DNA of 64,000 nucleotides, from positions 50,003 to 114,002 of the forward strand of contig CAIQWD010000056.1 of the NCBI GenBank assembly GCA_903875445.1, in the 5' to 3' direction. A program made the translations under genes and the position numbers. Below the pieces are notes generated by a model. It did not search any database and was not told the origin of the DNA. It saw only the letters and a program-made list of their open reading frames with translations. How positions within the stretch are numbered: position 1 is the stretch's first letter; every line of letters starts with the position of its first letter. Positions 21,016 through 32,183 of the stretch are shown here, piece after piece. Source of the stretch: an uncultured delta proteobacterium. GTDB lineage: Bacteria; Desulfobacterota; Desulfobulbia; Desulfobulbales; Desulfocapsaceae.

Positions 21016-21918
21016 GGCCTTATCCAATTTGACAATGAGCTTGGCTGTGGTTCCACCGGCAAGGACCGTTTGCTTTTCCCGCTCCTGCCTTTCCCCTCTC
21101 AGTCCCATGGCTACCGCAGCATAACGGCCCTTACCCAGTTCGCCAAGAATCGTTCCGGCCACCGACAAACCCCAGCTGGTTTTTCTGTTGATCCGTTCTC
21201 GACCGATGGAGTGAGCGTGAAGCAGCGCCTCGGCACGTTGAAATAAGTGGTCTGTTTTGCTGTCCATTCCGATGGCCGCATGGAACAGGGTGATTGTGTG
21301 CTGCTCCTGTCCGGCGAGAATATAGCCGACATGATCAACCGCCCGGAGTGAATTCTCCGAGTTATCGAGGCATACTAGGACGTTTTTCCTTCCCGGTTCG
21401 AGTTCAGGGCAAATCCACAACGGGGTTGTGCAACAACTGTCTTTGATAATCGCCTGGAGGGTTTCGTCGGCCGGACGTTCGAACATCCACTGCAAGGAGT
21501 AAGCCGCCCTCCTCCCGAGGACGATGGCATCATAGAGCCCCCGCGAACCTTCACCGAGAATATCCTTGACCTTGCCGTAACGCTCGGCAAAGGTCTTGGT
21601 CATCATATGCTCTATGGCCATTTTATGCTGACCGAGCATCTCCTTAGCCTTGAAGATCGCCCTCCTCGCCTGAACCGTGACCCGGCCCTCGATACCCTCG
21701 TCCGGGCCCTTCCACATCTGGTTCAAGGTTTTCGCCATTGCGCTGTCGTCGGTCCGGCAGATGTGGAACAGGGTGACCTGCTGCTCCCCGATGGTATTAA
21801 AAAATGAACAGAGGAAGCGGACCCCAAAGAGATGTTCGATATCATTACTTATAGTGACAAGAAAGTGCTTTTTCATACGTTCAAGTGTTGTTTGTAATTG
21901 GCAAGGAGAGGCTGCCAA
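20995..21918 (-). CDS. Tandem universal stress (UspA-like) protein
   Basis: Two Usp-like halves: FLVTISNDIEHLFGVRFLCSFF... and NVLVCLDNSENSLRAVDHVGYI...AVAMGLRG. Confidence 0.8.
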   Translation of the reverse strand: MAASPCQLQTTLERMKKHFLVTISNDIEHLFGVRFLCSFFNTIGEQQVTLFHICRTDDSAMAKTLNQMWKGPDEGIEGRVTVQARRAIFKAKEMLGQHKMAIEHMMTKTFAERYGKVKDILGEGSRGLYDAIVLGRRAAYSLQWMFERPADETLQAIIKDSCCTTPLWICPELEPGRKNVLVCLDNSENSLRAVDHVGYILAGQEQHTITLFHAAIGMDSKTDHLFQRAEALLHAHSIGRERINRKTSWGLSVAGTILGELGKGRYAAVAMGLRGERQEREKQTVLAGGTTAKLIVKLDKASLWCCP

Positions 21919-21948
21919 CCTGACAAAACCAGCGTCACGAGCCTTCTC

Positions 21949-24648
21949 TCAATCCTCCAGTTCTGCCTTGGCAAGATCAATATCGAGGTCATAGGCCCCC
22001 TCCTCGCTGTTGAACTTCATGGTAAATCCGGCTTTTTTCCCCAGTCGCTGCATCTGGGTATTCTCCCGCAGAACAGTGCCCCAGACCCTCTCCACTCCCT
22101 GCTTCTTGGCTGCCTTCAGGAGATTGACAAGCAAGGCGGCTCCCACTCCCTGCCCATGCCAGGGATCACCGACCATGATGGAAAACTCGGTATGCGACAG
22201 ATCCGGGTCGGCAATGACCCTCGCCACACCCAGCATTTTCTCTGTCGGCGAAGAAAGATCCAAGGCGACCAGAGCGAGATGCCGGTCGTAGTCAACCTGG
22301 GTGAGCATAGCCAACAACTCCGGGGTCAGTGATTTCATGTGGCGAAAGAAGCGATAATAGACACTGGTGGGCGACAGGGTTTTGAACAGCTCGGTAAAGA
22401 GTTCGGCGTCCTCAGGTTGGATGGGGCGAATAGCCAGCCGCAGCCCGCTCCTGGTGGTGGTGCATACTTCATATTGCACTGGATAGGGGCTGATCACCAG
22501 GTGCAAGGGGGACGGTTGCGGCGACGGTCGCAAGAGAATTCGGGCGTCCACCACTACCGGTATACCGTTTTTGACAATCACCGGATTCATGTCGAGTTCG
22601 GCAATTTCCGGAATATCGATCGCCAATTGCGAGAGCTGCAGCAGCATTGCCTCAAGAGCGGCCATATCGATCGGCGCACGGTTACGATAGCCGCTCAGAA
22701 GTTTGGCAACCCGGGTCTCCTCGACAAGCCGGCGAATCAGCAGTCCATTGAGCGGCGGCAGAGCGAGAGCCCGATCGCCGATGATCTCGCTATAAACACC
22801 GCCACTTCCAAACAACAGTACCGGCCCGAAAAGATCGTCCCGCTTGATCCCAAGCAACAGTTCGAAATCGGGCCGGGCAAGATACGGCTGCACGGTGACG
22901 CCCTCAATGCGGGCGTTTTCAGAAACGCGCTTTGCCCCGGCCATGATTCTGGCATAGGCTGCACGCACTTCCCCGGCATCACGCAGATCGAGGTGCACTC
23001 CGTCGGCCTCGGTCTTGTGGGTGATATCCGGTGAGAGGATCTTTAAAGCCACCGGCCAGCCGATCGCCTCTGCCACTGCCACCGCAGCCTCCGGCGAATC
23101 GGCCGTTCGCGTCGGATTGACATGGATGCCGTAGGCCAAAAGAAGCTCTTTGCTCCGCGATTCGCTTAAAAACCCGCCCTCGGCAAGATCGGTCGCCGCG
23201 ACAATCGCCTTTGCCGTCGCCCTATCAAAGAACAGCTGGCGTTGCGATCGCGCTGGAATCTCTTTCAGCATTTCGAGGTTGCGGGTATGCTGGACCAGGG
23301 TCGCAAACGCTTGCACCGCTCGTTCGGGAGTGGCGTAGGTGGCAATACCGGCATCGTTTAGGAACTGTACCGCGCCCGCCACATCCCGACCGCCCATCCA
23401 TACCGCAAAGATGGGGAAAGGCCGTCCTTTCAAATCCTGCACCAGCCGCTTGGCAACCGCCAGGGGATCGGTCAAGGCCTGGGGCAGAAAAATGACCATC
23501 AGGCCATGCAGCTCACCTTCTTTGGAGAGAATTTCCATTACCTGGCCATACCGATCGGCGCTGGCATCGCCCATGATATCCACCGGATTGCTGTGACTCC
23601 AGTGTTGCGGCAGGATCTCATTTAAGGCTTTCAGGGTAGCAGCGCCAAGGACGGCCGGTTCCAAACCATGACGGACCATGGCGTCGACCGCCATGACACC
23701 GGGTCCGCCACCATTGGTCATTACCGCCAGCCGGGGGCCGGCGGGTCGTGGTTGTTTGCCGGTCAATTCGGCACTATCGAACAACTCCTCAATGGTATCA
23801 ACCCGTATCACCCCAGCCCGCCTGAAAGCCGCGTCATAAATGGCATCCTCGCCTGCTAGGGCGCCGGTATGGGAGGAGGCCGCCTTGGCTCCGGCGGCAC
23901 TGCTGCCTGCCTTAAGGACAATGATCGGCTTGATCCGCGATACCGCACGGGCGGCGCTCATGAACCTTCTGATGTTGGAAAGCTGTTCAATGTAGAGAAG
24001 GATGCTTTTCGCCGCCGGCTCTCTGCCCAGGTAGTCGATCATATCACCGATATCAACGTCGAGCATCGAACCGATACTGACGAAATGACTGAACCCGATC
24101 CCCACCTGGAAGGACATATCAAGGATGGCCGTACAGATTCCGCCACTCTGCGAGACAAAGGCCAGATTGCCGAGATTGGGCATATCGGCGGTAAAACTGG
24201 CGTTCAGTTTCGCACAGGGTGCCATGATCCCCAGACAGTTTGGTCCGAGGATGCGGATTCCTCCCGCCAAGGCAGCCCTGCGTATCCGCTCTTCCACCTG
24301 CCGGCCGGCTTCCCCGGTCTCCTTGCCCCCGGAAGAGATGACGATAGCTGCCTTGACACTGGCGGCCGCACATTGGTCGATAATCTCGGGCACCTGGTGA
24401 ATCGGCACTGCCACGACCGCCAGATCTACCTTGGTGTCGACTTCGCCGATAGTAGGTGCGGTCGGTAATCCCATGATCTGCAGATACTTGGGATTGATCG
24501 GCAGCAATCGACCGGTAAAGCCGCCACGGATAAGATTGTGCATCAGGGCCGTACCGATTCGCCCCGGCTGCTCACTGGCACCGATTACCGCAATTGACTC
24601 CGGATGAAAGAACTTATCGAGATTCCGGATACCCATACCATCTCTCAC
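21949..24648 (-). CDS. ADP-forming acyl-CoA synthetase fused to GNAT acetyltransferase (Pat-like)
   Basis: FFHPESIAVIGASEQPGRIG...; SSHTGALAGED; ATP-grasp EAIGWPVALKILSPDITHKTEADGV; C-terminal GNAT GDPWHGQGVGAALLVNLLKAAKKQG. Confidence 0.92.
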   Translation of the reverse strand: MRDGMGIRNLDKFFHPESIAVIGASEQPGRIGTALMHNLIRGGFTGRLLPINPKYLQIMGLPTAPTIGEVDTKVDLAVVAVPIHQVPEIIDQCAAASVKAAIVISSGGKETGEAGRQVEERIRRAALAGGIRILGPNCLGIMAPCAKLNASFTADMPNLGNLAFVSQSGGICTAILDMSFQVGIGFSHFVSIGSMLDVDIGDMIDYLGREPAAKSILLYIEQLSNIRRFMSAARAVSRIKPIIVLKAGSSAAGAKAASSHTGALAGEDAIYDAAFRRAGVIRVDTIEELFDSAELTGKQPRPAGPRLAVMTNGGGPGVMAVDAMVRHGLEPAVLGAATLKALNEILPQHWSHSNPVDIMGDASADRYGQVMEILSKEGELHGLMVIFLPQALTDPLAVAKRLVQDLKGRPFPIFAVWMGGRDVAGAVQFLNDAGIATYATPERAVQAFATLVQHTRNLEMLKEIPARSQRQLFFDRATAKAIVAATDLAEGGFLSESRSKELLLAYGIHVNPTRTADSPEAAVAVAEAIGWPVALKILSPDITHKTEADGVHLDLRDAGEVRAAYARIMAGAKRVSENARIEGVTVQPYLARPDFELLLGIKRDDLFGPVLLFGSGGVYSEIIGDRALALPPLNGLLIRRLVEETRVAKLLSGYRNRAPIDMAALEAMLLQLSQLAIDIPEIAELDMNPVIVKNGIPVVVDARILLRPSPQPSPLHLVISPYPVQYEVCTTTRSGLRLAIRPIQPEDAELFTELFKTLSPTSVYYRFFRHMKSLTPELLAMLTQVDYDRHLALVALDLSSPTEKMLGVARVIADPDLSHTEFSIMVGDPWHGQGVGAALLVNLLKAAKKQGVERVWGTVLRENTQMQRLGKKAGFTMKFNSEEGAYDLDIDLAKAELED

Positions 24649-25832
24649 TACGATCGATAATCGGCATTGATTTTCACGTAATCAAGCGAAAAATCACAGG
24701 TCAAAACCTCCGCACAGGCCTTGCCGTCATATAAATCGATAGTGACGGTAATCTCTTTTTCCTTGAGTACCTTGCTGGCCGCGGCCTCAGCATCCTTTCC
24801 GACCGCGAGGCCGTTTTTAACAATCAGCACATCGCCGAAAGCGATATCGACATGGTCGGGTGAGAATTTCACTCCCGATCGTCCCATGGCCGCGAGAATC
24901 CTGCCCCAGTTGGCGTCTTCGCCAAAAAAAGCGGTTTTAACGAGACTCGAGGTGGCCACGGTTCTGGCGATCTGTTCGGCCTGATCCTCCTCCTTGGCAC
25001 CACACACTCTGATGGTGATGGTCTTGGTTGCCCCCTCGCCATCAGCGACAATCTGCAGAGCGAGGTCTTTCAAGACGAGTTCCAGGGCATTTTGAAAAGT
25101 TTGCCGATCAGCCTCCGAATCACCATCGATCCAAGGATTTTCCGCGGCGCCGTTGGCCATGACCAGAACCATATCGTTAGTACTGGTATCGCCGTCGACG
25201 GTGATGCGGTTAAAGGTGCGCTCGACCCCTTTGACCAGTGATTTATGGAGTTCCGGATAGTTAATGCGCGCATCGGTGACGACAAAGGCCAGCATGGTCG
25301 CCATATTGGGCATGATCATCCCCGCCCCTTTGGCCATTCCCATGATTTTAATTTCCTTCTTGCCGATGGTGACTGTAGTTGAGGCGATTTTCCGAACCGT
25401 GTCGGTGGTCATGATGGCTTTGGCTACCAGTTCGAAATTGTCTGCATTAAGACTCTCGGCGAGCCCGGGAATGCCTTTTTCAAAGGCCGCCAGGTTAAGC
25501 TGTTCGCCGATCACTCCGGTCGAGGCCAGTTGAATCATGGCTTCGGGAATGTTCAGTTTGGCCGCCAGCATCGCACTGGTCAGGCGAGCCGCCTCCATAC
25601 CTTTTTCCCCAGTGCAGGCGTTGGCACAACCGCTGTTGACCAGGATGGCCTGGGCTCGGCCGGCCTTAAGCCGCTCTTTGTCGAGGACAACCGGTGCAGC
25701 CTTGACCTGATTGGTGGTGAACACCCCTGCGGTAACGCAGGGGGTATCGCTTACTATAAGTCCGAGATCCAGCCTATTGGCATAGCGAATGCCGGATTCA
25801 ATGGCGGAAAAAGAAAACCCCTTGATATTCAT
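24648..25832 (-). CDS. argJ: Bifunctional ornithine acetyltransferase/N-acetylglutamate synthase
   Basis: ITVDGDTSTNDMVLVMANGAA; MAKGAGMIMPNMATMLAFV; conserved ArgJ cleavage region. Confidence 0.95.
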   Translation of the reverse strand: MNIKGFSFSAIESGIRYANRLDLGLIVSDTPCVTAGVFTTNQVKAAPVVLDKERLKAGRAQAILVNSGCANACTGEKGMEAARLTSAMLAAKLNIPEAMIQLASTGVIGEQLNLAAFEKGIPGLAESLNADNFELVAKAIMTTDTVRKIASTTVTIGKKEIKIMGMAKGAGMIMPNMATMLAFVVTDARINYPELHKSLVKGVERTFNRITVDGDTSTNDMVLVMANGAAENPWIDGDSEADRQTFQNALELVLKDLALQIVADGEGATKTITIRVCGAKEEDQAEQIARTVATSSLVKTAFFGEDANWGRILAAMGRSGVKFSPDHVDIAFGDVLIVKNGLAVGKDAEAAASKVLKEKEITVTIDLYDGKACAEVLTCDFSLDYVKINADYRS

Positions 25833-26047
25833 ACGAAATGATCCTTTGATGACAAAAAATATACGGCCAGGGCGGCAGCTTCCGGAAACCGATCCGAACG
25901 GCGAGAAAAAACCGTAAGAAAACCGTTGCCGAACCGAAACAATAAAATAAATCTACCACTTATCCGACTGATTATGCTACTTTAAAATGGAGAGATCAAG
26001 CTGAGAGATTCTCTCTTTGGCAAACGCTGCAATTTCTATGAGCTCTT

Positions 26048-26104
26048 TGTAGGGTGCACTTTGTGCACCATCCTTTTTCCATGGTGCACAAAGTGCATCC
26101 TACA
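26048..26104. repeat. REP/MITE-like inverted repeat
   Basis: TGTAGGGTGCACTTTGTGCACCAT-cctttttcc-ATGGTGCACAAAGTGCATCCTACA: 24-nt arms with one mismatch. Confidence 0.8.
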
Positions 26105-26153
26105 GAACAAATACATTTTCATGAATGCAACTTAGAATAAGCAGGATTTTCAC

Positions 26154-27638
26154 TTGAATTATTCCCTTTTTTCAACGGTATTGCTCCTGGCCGATCTGGT
26201 TATCCGCATCGGATTATCATTTCGGGTAATCATGCGTAAGCGCCCCTATGGTGTATCCCTGGCATGGTTGGTGGTCATCCTCTTGATACCTTTTCTCGGC
26301 GGCTTTTTCTACCTGCTGTTCGGCGAAAATCGGATACCCGAGAGACGTACCGAGCGCGCCAGAGTGTCCTACAAATATTACCAGCGCTGGCTGAAAACCC
26401 TCCGACAACGCGCTCCGGTTTCCTGGACCGGTCTCAATCCCGAATGTGCGCCTCTGCACCGCCAGGCGGAAACCCTGGTCGGTTTGCCGGCCATGGCAGG
26501 CAACAAACTCACCCTCATTACCAACCCGGAAGAGATCACCCGTTCGATCATCGTCGAAATTGAAGGGGCCGTTTCGACCTGTCATTTGCAATTTTATATC
26601 TGGCAGGAGGGTGGCTTGATAGACAGGGTCATAGATGTTTTAATCGCCGCCGCCGCCCGGGGCGTTACCTGTCGCCTACTCCTCGACGCCATCGGCAGCC
26701 GTGACTTTCTCGGCAGCACAACGGCTGCAAGGATGCAGGAGGCCGGTATAAAGGTTCGAGAATCGTTGCCGGCGGGGCTGATCAAGGCCCTCTTTTCCCG
26801 CATTGATATCCGCAACCATCGAAAGATAGTGGTAATCGACGGGAAGATAGCTTTTACCGGCAGCCAAAATATGGTCGACCCGGAGGTTTTTAAAAAAGAT
26901 GCCGGGGTGGGAAACTGGATCGATGTGATGGTCAAGGCGGAGGGACCGGTCGTCGAGAGCCTTGCCGGCACCTTCATCAGTGATTGGTATCTTGACTCCG
27001 AGGAAGACGAGTACCAAAGCGAATCGCTGCAGAAGGATATCGAAACAGTTCGGCAAAAGGGCGATATCCACCCCCTGCCCAGCGCCGGCCAATGCCCGGT
27101 CCAACTTGTTCCTTCCGGTCCGGGATTTGCTCCGGAAACCATTCACAGCCTGTTGCTCACCACCATCTACGCGGCGCGCAAAGAACTGATCATGACCACC
27201 CCTTACTTCATTCCCGACGAGCCCCTGCTTATTGCCTTGAAGGCAGCCGCCCAGCGAGGGGTTCAGGTAACCATCATCGTACCGCAAAGAAATGACTCCA
27301 GGCTGGTCCACTATGCCAGCCAGGCCCGCTTCGAGGAACTTGCCGAATCGGGGGTGAGAATCCAGCTTTTCCATGGCGGACTGCTGCACTCGAAGACCAT
27401 AACCGTTGATCGGAACTTTGCCCTTTTCGGTTCCGTCAACCTCGATATGCGCAGTTTCTGGCTGAATTTTGAAGCCACTCTGTTCATTTACTGCGAAGAT
27501 TTCACTAACCGGCTTTTGGCCGTGCAGAAGAGCTACCTCGATCAATCGCTGGCCCTCGACTTGACAACTTTTTGCCGCCGAGGAAACCTCACAAAATTCA
27601 AGGAAAATGCATGCTTACTGGTGTCACCACTCCTCTGA
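26154..27638 (+). CDS. cls: Cardiolipin synthase (two HKD motifs, TTG start)
   Basis: NHRKIVVIDGKIAFTGSQNM and LHSKTITVDRNFALFGSVNLDMRSFWLNFE. Confidence 0.95.
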   Translation: MNYSLFSTVLLLADLVIRIGLSFRVIMRKRPYGVSLAWLVVILLIPFLGGFFYLLFGENRIPERRTERARVSYKYYQRWLKTLRQRAPVSWTGLNPECAPLHRQAETLVGLPAMAGNKLTLITNPEEITRSIIVEIEGAVSTCHLQFYIWQEGGLIDRVIDVLIAAAARGVTCRLLLDAIGSRDFLGSTTAARMQEAGIKVRESLPAGLIKALFSRIDIRNHRKIVVIDGKIAFTGSQNMVDPEVFKKDAGVGNWIDVMVKAEGPVVESLAGTFISDWYLDSEEDEYQSESLQKDIETVRQKGDIHPLPSAGQCPVQLVPSGPGFAPETIHSLLLTTIYAARKELIMTTPYFIPDEPLLIALKAAAQRGVQVTIIVPQRNDSRLVHYASQARFEELAESGVRIQLFHGGLLHSKTITVDRNFALFGSVNLDMRSFWLNFEATLFIYCEDFTNRLLAVQKSYLDQSLALDLTTFCRRGNLTKFKENACLLVSPLL

Positions 27639-28375
27639 TACCGACCCGGATACTGCTGCTCTCCGACATTCACGGCAATTATCCGGCACTGGCAGCCATC
27701 GATCAAGAATTGGACGCCGCGACTTTTGACTCTATCGTCAACTGTGGCGATTCCCTCGTTTACGCCCCTTTCCCCAATGAAACACTGGGCTGGCTGCTCC
27801 GCCATAAGGTCATTTCCATCCTTGGCAATACCGACAAGAAGGTCATCGACATTCTCAAAGGTCAACCGTTCAAAAAACCAAAAAATCCGGAAAAACGCAT
27901 CATGTATTCTTCCACCGCCAAGGCCCTTGACGAGGCAGGACGCCGCGCCCTTTTAACTTTCGGTGAATCGGAATCCCTTGTCCTGCACGATTCATCAAAA
28001 AAACAGCATCGCCTGGGTGTTTTCCATGGCAGCCCCACCGACCCCGAGGAATTCTTATTTGCCGATACCCCGGACGACCGGTTCCATGAACTTGCCGCAA
28101 CTGTCGATTGCCGGATTGTCGTCACCGGTCACTCGCACAGTCCGTATCATAAGTTCCTCTCCGGCGTCCATTTCATCAATCCGGGATCGGCGGGAAGGAT
28201 GTTCGATGGCGATCCGCGGGCAAGTTGTGCAATTCTCGAAATAGCGGAGGAGCGCGTCGAAGTCCACCACCTCAGGATAGGATATGACATAGCCGAAGTC
28301 GTTGCCGCCATACGCCGCCAGCAACTTCCGGAAATCTATGCGACAATGTATTTACAGGGTAGAAAACTGAATTGA
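27611..28375 (+). CDS. YfcE/MJ0936-type metallophosphoesterase
   Basis: RILLLSDIHGNYPAL; NCGDSLVY; GNTDKK; GHSHSPY. Confidence 0.85.
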   Translation: MLTGVTTPLIPTRILLLSDIHGNYPALAAIDQELDAATFDSIVNCGDSLVYAPFPNETLGWLLRHKVISILGNTDKKVIDILKGQPFKKPKNPEKRIMYSSTAKALDEAGRRALLTFGESESLVLHDSSKKQHRLGVFHGSPTDPEEFLFADTPDDRFHELAATVDCRIVVTGHSHSPYHKFLSGVHFINPGSAGRMFDGDPRASCAILEIAEERVEVHHLRIGYDIAEVVAAIRRQQLPEIYATMYLQGRKLN

Positions 28376-28412
28376 TCAATTTTTTCAACCTCTACAAACA
28401 AGGGCAATCAAT

Positions 28413-29321
28413 ATGAGTAAAAAGAAGAGCGACAACAAGGGAAAACATGCCATAGAGGATTTCAGACTCGCCGAGGGAACCGCCGCTGACAACATTCTCA
28501 CCCAGAATAGCGACGAAACAACAGCTATCAACATTAAAAATTCCCAGCTGCAGTACGAAATAGAGTTAAAAAAACTGCAGATAGAGCTGATGAAACTGCA
28601 AAACTCGATGAAGGTCAACGGTCAGCGAGTTCTGGCGATCTTTGAAGGACGAGATGCCGCCGGCAAGGGTGGCACCATAAAGAGGATTACCGCCAATCTC
28701 AATCCCCGCAGCGCCCGCGTCGTCGCTCTGATGAAACCGAATGAGACGGAGATGACCCAATGGTATTTCCAACGCTACGTCACCCATCTCCCCTCGGCCG
28801 GCGAAATTGTCATTTTCGACCGCAGCTGGTACAATCGGGCCATGGTCGAGCCGATTATGGGCTTCTGCACCGATGAGCAAAACAAACGGTTTCTGAAAGA
28901 CGTGCCCTTGTTTGAAGAAATGCTGGTCAAGGATGGCATCAAGCTTTTCAAGTTTTATTTTTCCGTCTCAAAAGAGATGCAGAAGGGACGCTTCGATTCG
29001 CGCAAAGAAGATCCCTTAAAACAATACAAACTCTCTCCGGTCGACAATCTGGCACAAGAATACTGGAATCAGTACTCCGTCCGCAAGTTCCAGATGCTCT
29101 CCGAAACCAACCGGACCATTGCTCCCTGGACAATTATCCGTTCAGACGATAAAAAGAAGGCCCGCCTCAACTGTATGAAACATATTCTCAGCCACTTGGG
29201 GTATGAAGACAAGCTGCCACTGGAAAAATTGGAGACCGATCCGAAAGTGGTAATCTCAGGCATCGATGAATTGAAACACATGGAAGACAATTTGATGCGG
29301 CCGGAGCAATTGCACGGATAG
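28413..29321 (+). CDS. ppk2: Polyphosphate kinase 2
   Basis: VLAIFEGRDAAGKGGTIKRITANLNPRSARVVAL...FDRSWYNRAMVEPIMGF. Confidence 0.95.
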   Translation: MSKKKSDNKGKHAIEDFRLAEGTAADNILTQNSDETTAINIKNSQLQYEIELKKLQIELMKLQNSMKVNGQRVLAIFEGRDAAGKGGTIKRITANLNPRSARVVALMKPNETEMTQWYFQRYVTHLPSAGEIVIFDRSWYNRAMVEPIMGFCTDEQNKRFLKDVPLFEEMLVKDGIKLFKFYFSVSKEMQKGRFDSRKEDPLKQYKLSPVDNLAQEYWNQYSVRKFQMLSETNRTIAPWTIIRSDDKKKARLNCMKHILSHLGYEDKLPLEKLETDPKVVISGIDELKHMEDNLMRPEQLHG

Positions 29322-29344
29322 CACTTCACCCCCCCTCAAAACGA

Positions 29345-29376
29345 AAAAAGGGGCTGGCACACATGGCGCCAGCCCC
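29345..29376 (-). terminator. Rho-independent terminator oriented for secA
   Basis: GGGGCTGGC...GCCAGCCCC followed on the minus strand by TTTTTT. Confidence 0.65.
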
Positions 29377-29453
29377 CACCAACCTGAAGAGCTTTCGACT
29401 TCTAAGCCGTCGTACAACAATAATTAATCCGTTTCCATGTCATGAACGACATA

Positions 29454-29506
29454 AGGGGCCGTAAAGAAATGGTCAAAATTGTAACAGTTATTTCTTAACG
29501 GCCCCT
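29454..29506. other. Hairpin overlapping the secA stop codon
   Basis: aggggccgtaaagaaat ... atttcttaacggcccct: 17-nt arms, one mismatch. Confidence 0.6.
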
Positions 29507-32057
29507 AAGCTTCCTTGCCGCAACACCTCTTGTATTTCTTGCCGGAACCACAGGTACACAGGGCGTTTCTGCCGATCTTATCGACTTCACGCCGCACCGG
29601 TTTAGGTGGCTGAGGAGCCTCCCCAGCCGCGCCTCTGTTCAGGCGTAACTGTTCCTGCTCCTGCTTACGGCGACGCTCTTCTTCCATACGCTCGACATCA
29701 TCCTCACGGACAATACGGACACGCATCAAACTGGATATGGTTTGGGCCTTCACCGTTTCGATCATACTTTGAAACATTTCAAATCCTTCACGTTTATATT
29801 CGTTGAGAGGATTTTTCTGACCGTAACCGCGTAGGCCAATGCCTTCCTTTAAATGATCCATAGACAGGAGGTGGTCTTTCCAGTGGCTGTCGACCACCTG
29901 GAGGAGTATCAGTTTTTCGATCTGGCGCTGGGTTTCCGGTCCGTTGTTGATATCCTGGGCAGCATAAGCCTGTTTCACAAAATCGAGGGTTTTCTCTCGG
30001 AAAGAATCGTGGTTCAGACCTGTTACTTCCTCCTCCGACCACTCCGGAAGAGTATGAAATACCTCCCCCATCCGGGCTTTAAATTCCGGCCATTGCCATT
30101 CCTGCGAGTCAAGCCGTTCCTGATAGAATTCGCCGGTCACACCATCAACCAGATCCTCAATCATATCCTGGACTACCTGCACTACATCTTCTCCGACCAA
30201 GACATCGCGCCGCTGCCGGTAAATGATCTCCCGCTGCTTGTTCATAACATCGTCATATTCAAGCAGATGTTTGCGGATATCGAAGTTATGACCTTCGACC
30301 TTGCGTTGAGCATTCTCGATGGCTCGGGAGATCATGCCATGCTCGATCGGCTCATCCTCTTCCATCCCAAGTTTGTTCATGATGCCGCTGATCCGGTCGG
30401 AGCCGAAGATACGCAACAGATCATCCTCAAGAGAGAGATAAAACCTGGAAGACCCCGGATCTCCCTGGCGTCCGGCCCGCCCACGCAGCTGGTTGTCGAT
30501 CCGCCGCGATTCATGGCGGGAAGTCCCAAGGATATGCAGGCCGCCGACCTCGACAACGCCTGGTCCAAGCTTGATATCCGTGCCGCGTCCGGCCATATTG
30601 GTGGCAATAGTTACCTTACCCAGTTGCCCGGCACCGGCGATGATCTCCGCCTCTCGTTCATGATGCTTGGCATTGAGGACCTCATGCTCGACCTTGATCT
30701 TTTTCAGCATGGTGGAAATCTTCTCGCTGACGTCGATGGAGATGGTTCCCACCAGAACCGGTTGGCCTTTGGTGTGCAGCTCGCCGATTTCCTTGATCAC
30801 CGCCCGGTACTTGGCCGCTTCGTTTTTATAGATAACGTCGGCAAAATCAATCCTGACCATCGGCTGGTTGGTCGGCATGACCACGACGTCGAGATTGTAG
30901 ATCTTCTTGAACTCGGCGGCCTCGGTATCGGCGGTACCGGTCATACCCGCCAGCTTTTTATACATCCGGAAGTAGTTCTGAAAGGTGATGGAGGCAAGGG
31001 TCTGGTTTTCCTGCTCGATCTTCACTCTTTCTTTCGCTTCCAGCGCCTGATGCAGTCCATCGCTGTATCGCCGCCCCTCCATGGTCCGACCGGTAAATTC
31101 ATCGACAATAATAACCTGATTGTCGCGAACAATATAATCGACATCCTTTTTGAAGAGGATATGGGCCTTTAAAGACTGGTTGAGATGGTGGAGTTTCTCG
31201 ATGTTTATCGGGTCGTAGAGATTATCCACCTCGAGCATCTCTTCGCCGAGAGCAACACCCTCCTCGGTCATGGAAACCTGTTTGGCCTTCTCATCGACGG
31301 TGTAGTGCTCATCTATTTTAAATTTCGGGATAATCCGGTCGACGTTTTTATACAAGTCGGTGGAAAGCTCCGCCGGCCCGGAAATGATCAGAGGGGTTCT
31401 CGCCTCATCGATGAGGATAGAGTCAACCTCATCGACGATGGCGTAGTTAAAGCCGCGCTGGCAGTAATCGCTCAGCTCGAATTTCATATTATCGCGCAGA
31501 TAGTCGAAGCCGAACTCGTTATTGGTGCCGTAGGTAATATCGGCCGCATAGGCGGCGCGCCGTTCGGCATCGTTCAGACCATGGATGATTTTTCCACAGT
31601 TCATCCCGAGAAAATTGTAAATTTGGCCCATCCATTGACTGTCACGGGCTGCCAGGTAATCATTGACGGTTACCAGGTGCACCCCTTTTCCGCTCAAGCC
31701 ATTGAGATAGACGGCGAGTGTCGATGTCAGGGTTTTACCTTCACCGGTCCTCATTTCGGCAATTTTGCCCTGATGCAGTACTATTCCACCCAGCAGCTGT
31801 ACATCGAAATGGCGTTCGCCGAGAACCCGTTTGCCCGCCTCCCGGACCACCGCAAAGGCCTCCGGCAACAGATCGTCGAGAGACTCACCTTTTTCCAGCC
31901 GCTCCTTGAACAGTACCGTTTTTGCCGCGAGAGATGCATCGTCCAGGACCTGGATTTCCTCTTCCAGTCCGTTTATCCGCGCCACGAGAGGTCTGAGTTG
32001 TTTAAGGTACCTGTCGTTACTGCTGCCAAAAACCTTCGTGAGTATTTTTCCGATCAT
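29505..32057 (-). CDS. secA: Preprotein translocase ATPase SecA
   Basis: [36 protein letters not shown]-terminal zinc motif [14 protein letters not shown]. Confidence 0.98.
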   Translation of the reverse strand: MIGKILTKVFGSSNDRYLKQLRPLVARINGLEEEIQVLDDASLAAKTVLFKERLEKGESLDDLLPEAFAVVREAGKRVLGERHFDVQLLGGIVLHQGKIAEMRTGEGKTLTSTLAVYLNGLSGKGVHLVTVNDYLAARDSQWMGQIYNFLGMNCGKIIHGLNDAERRAAYAADITYGTNNEFGFDYLRDNMKFELSDYCQRGFNYAIVDEVDSILIDEARTPLIISGPAELSTDLYKNVDRIIPKFKIDEHYTVDEKAKQVSMTEEGVALGEEMLEVDNLYDPINIEKLHHLNQSLKAHILFKKDVDYIVRDNQVIIVDEFTGRTMEGRRYSDGLHQALEAKERVKIEQENQTLASITFQNYFRMYKKLAGMTGTADTEAAEFKKIYNLDVVVMPTNQPMVRIDFADVIYKNEAAKYRAVIKEIGELHTKGQPVLVGTISIDVSEKISTMLKKIKVEHEVLNAKHHEREAEIIAGAGQLGKVTIATNMAGRGTDIKLGPGVVEVGGLHILGTSRHESRRIDNQLRGRAGRQGDPGSSRFYLSLEDDLLRIFGSDRISGIMNKLGMEEDEPIEHGMISRAIENAQRKVEGHNFDIRKHLLEYDDVMNKQREIIYRQRRDVLVGEDVVQVVQDMIEDLVDGVTGEFYQERLDSQEWQWPEFKARMGEVFHTLPEWSEEEVTGLNHDSFREKTLDFVKQAYAAQDINNGPETQRQIEKLILLQVVDSHWKDHLLSMDHLKEGIGLRGYGQKNPLNEYKREGFEMFQSMIETVKAQTISSLMRVRIVREDDVERMEEERRRKQEQEQLRLNRGAAGEAPQPPKPVRREVDKIGRNALCTCGSGKKYKRCCGKEA

Positions 32058-32183
32058 AGTATTCAGCCTGTTGTGGTATGTAAATCGTCCTCAAATAAGC
32101 ATTATCAAATGCATATCGTCTCGGAAGCAGGTCTGCTCCCCGTCCTTTGTCGTCCCGAACATTCTTTCACCCAAGGTCCCACC

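Noticed and set aside
21400-21425. ggttcgagttc resembling a tRNA T-arm
   Set aside because: Lies inside the Usp coding sequence with no cloverleaf around it
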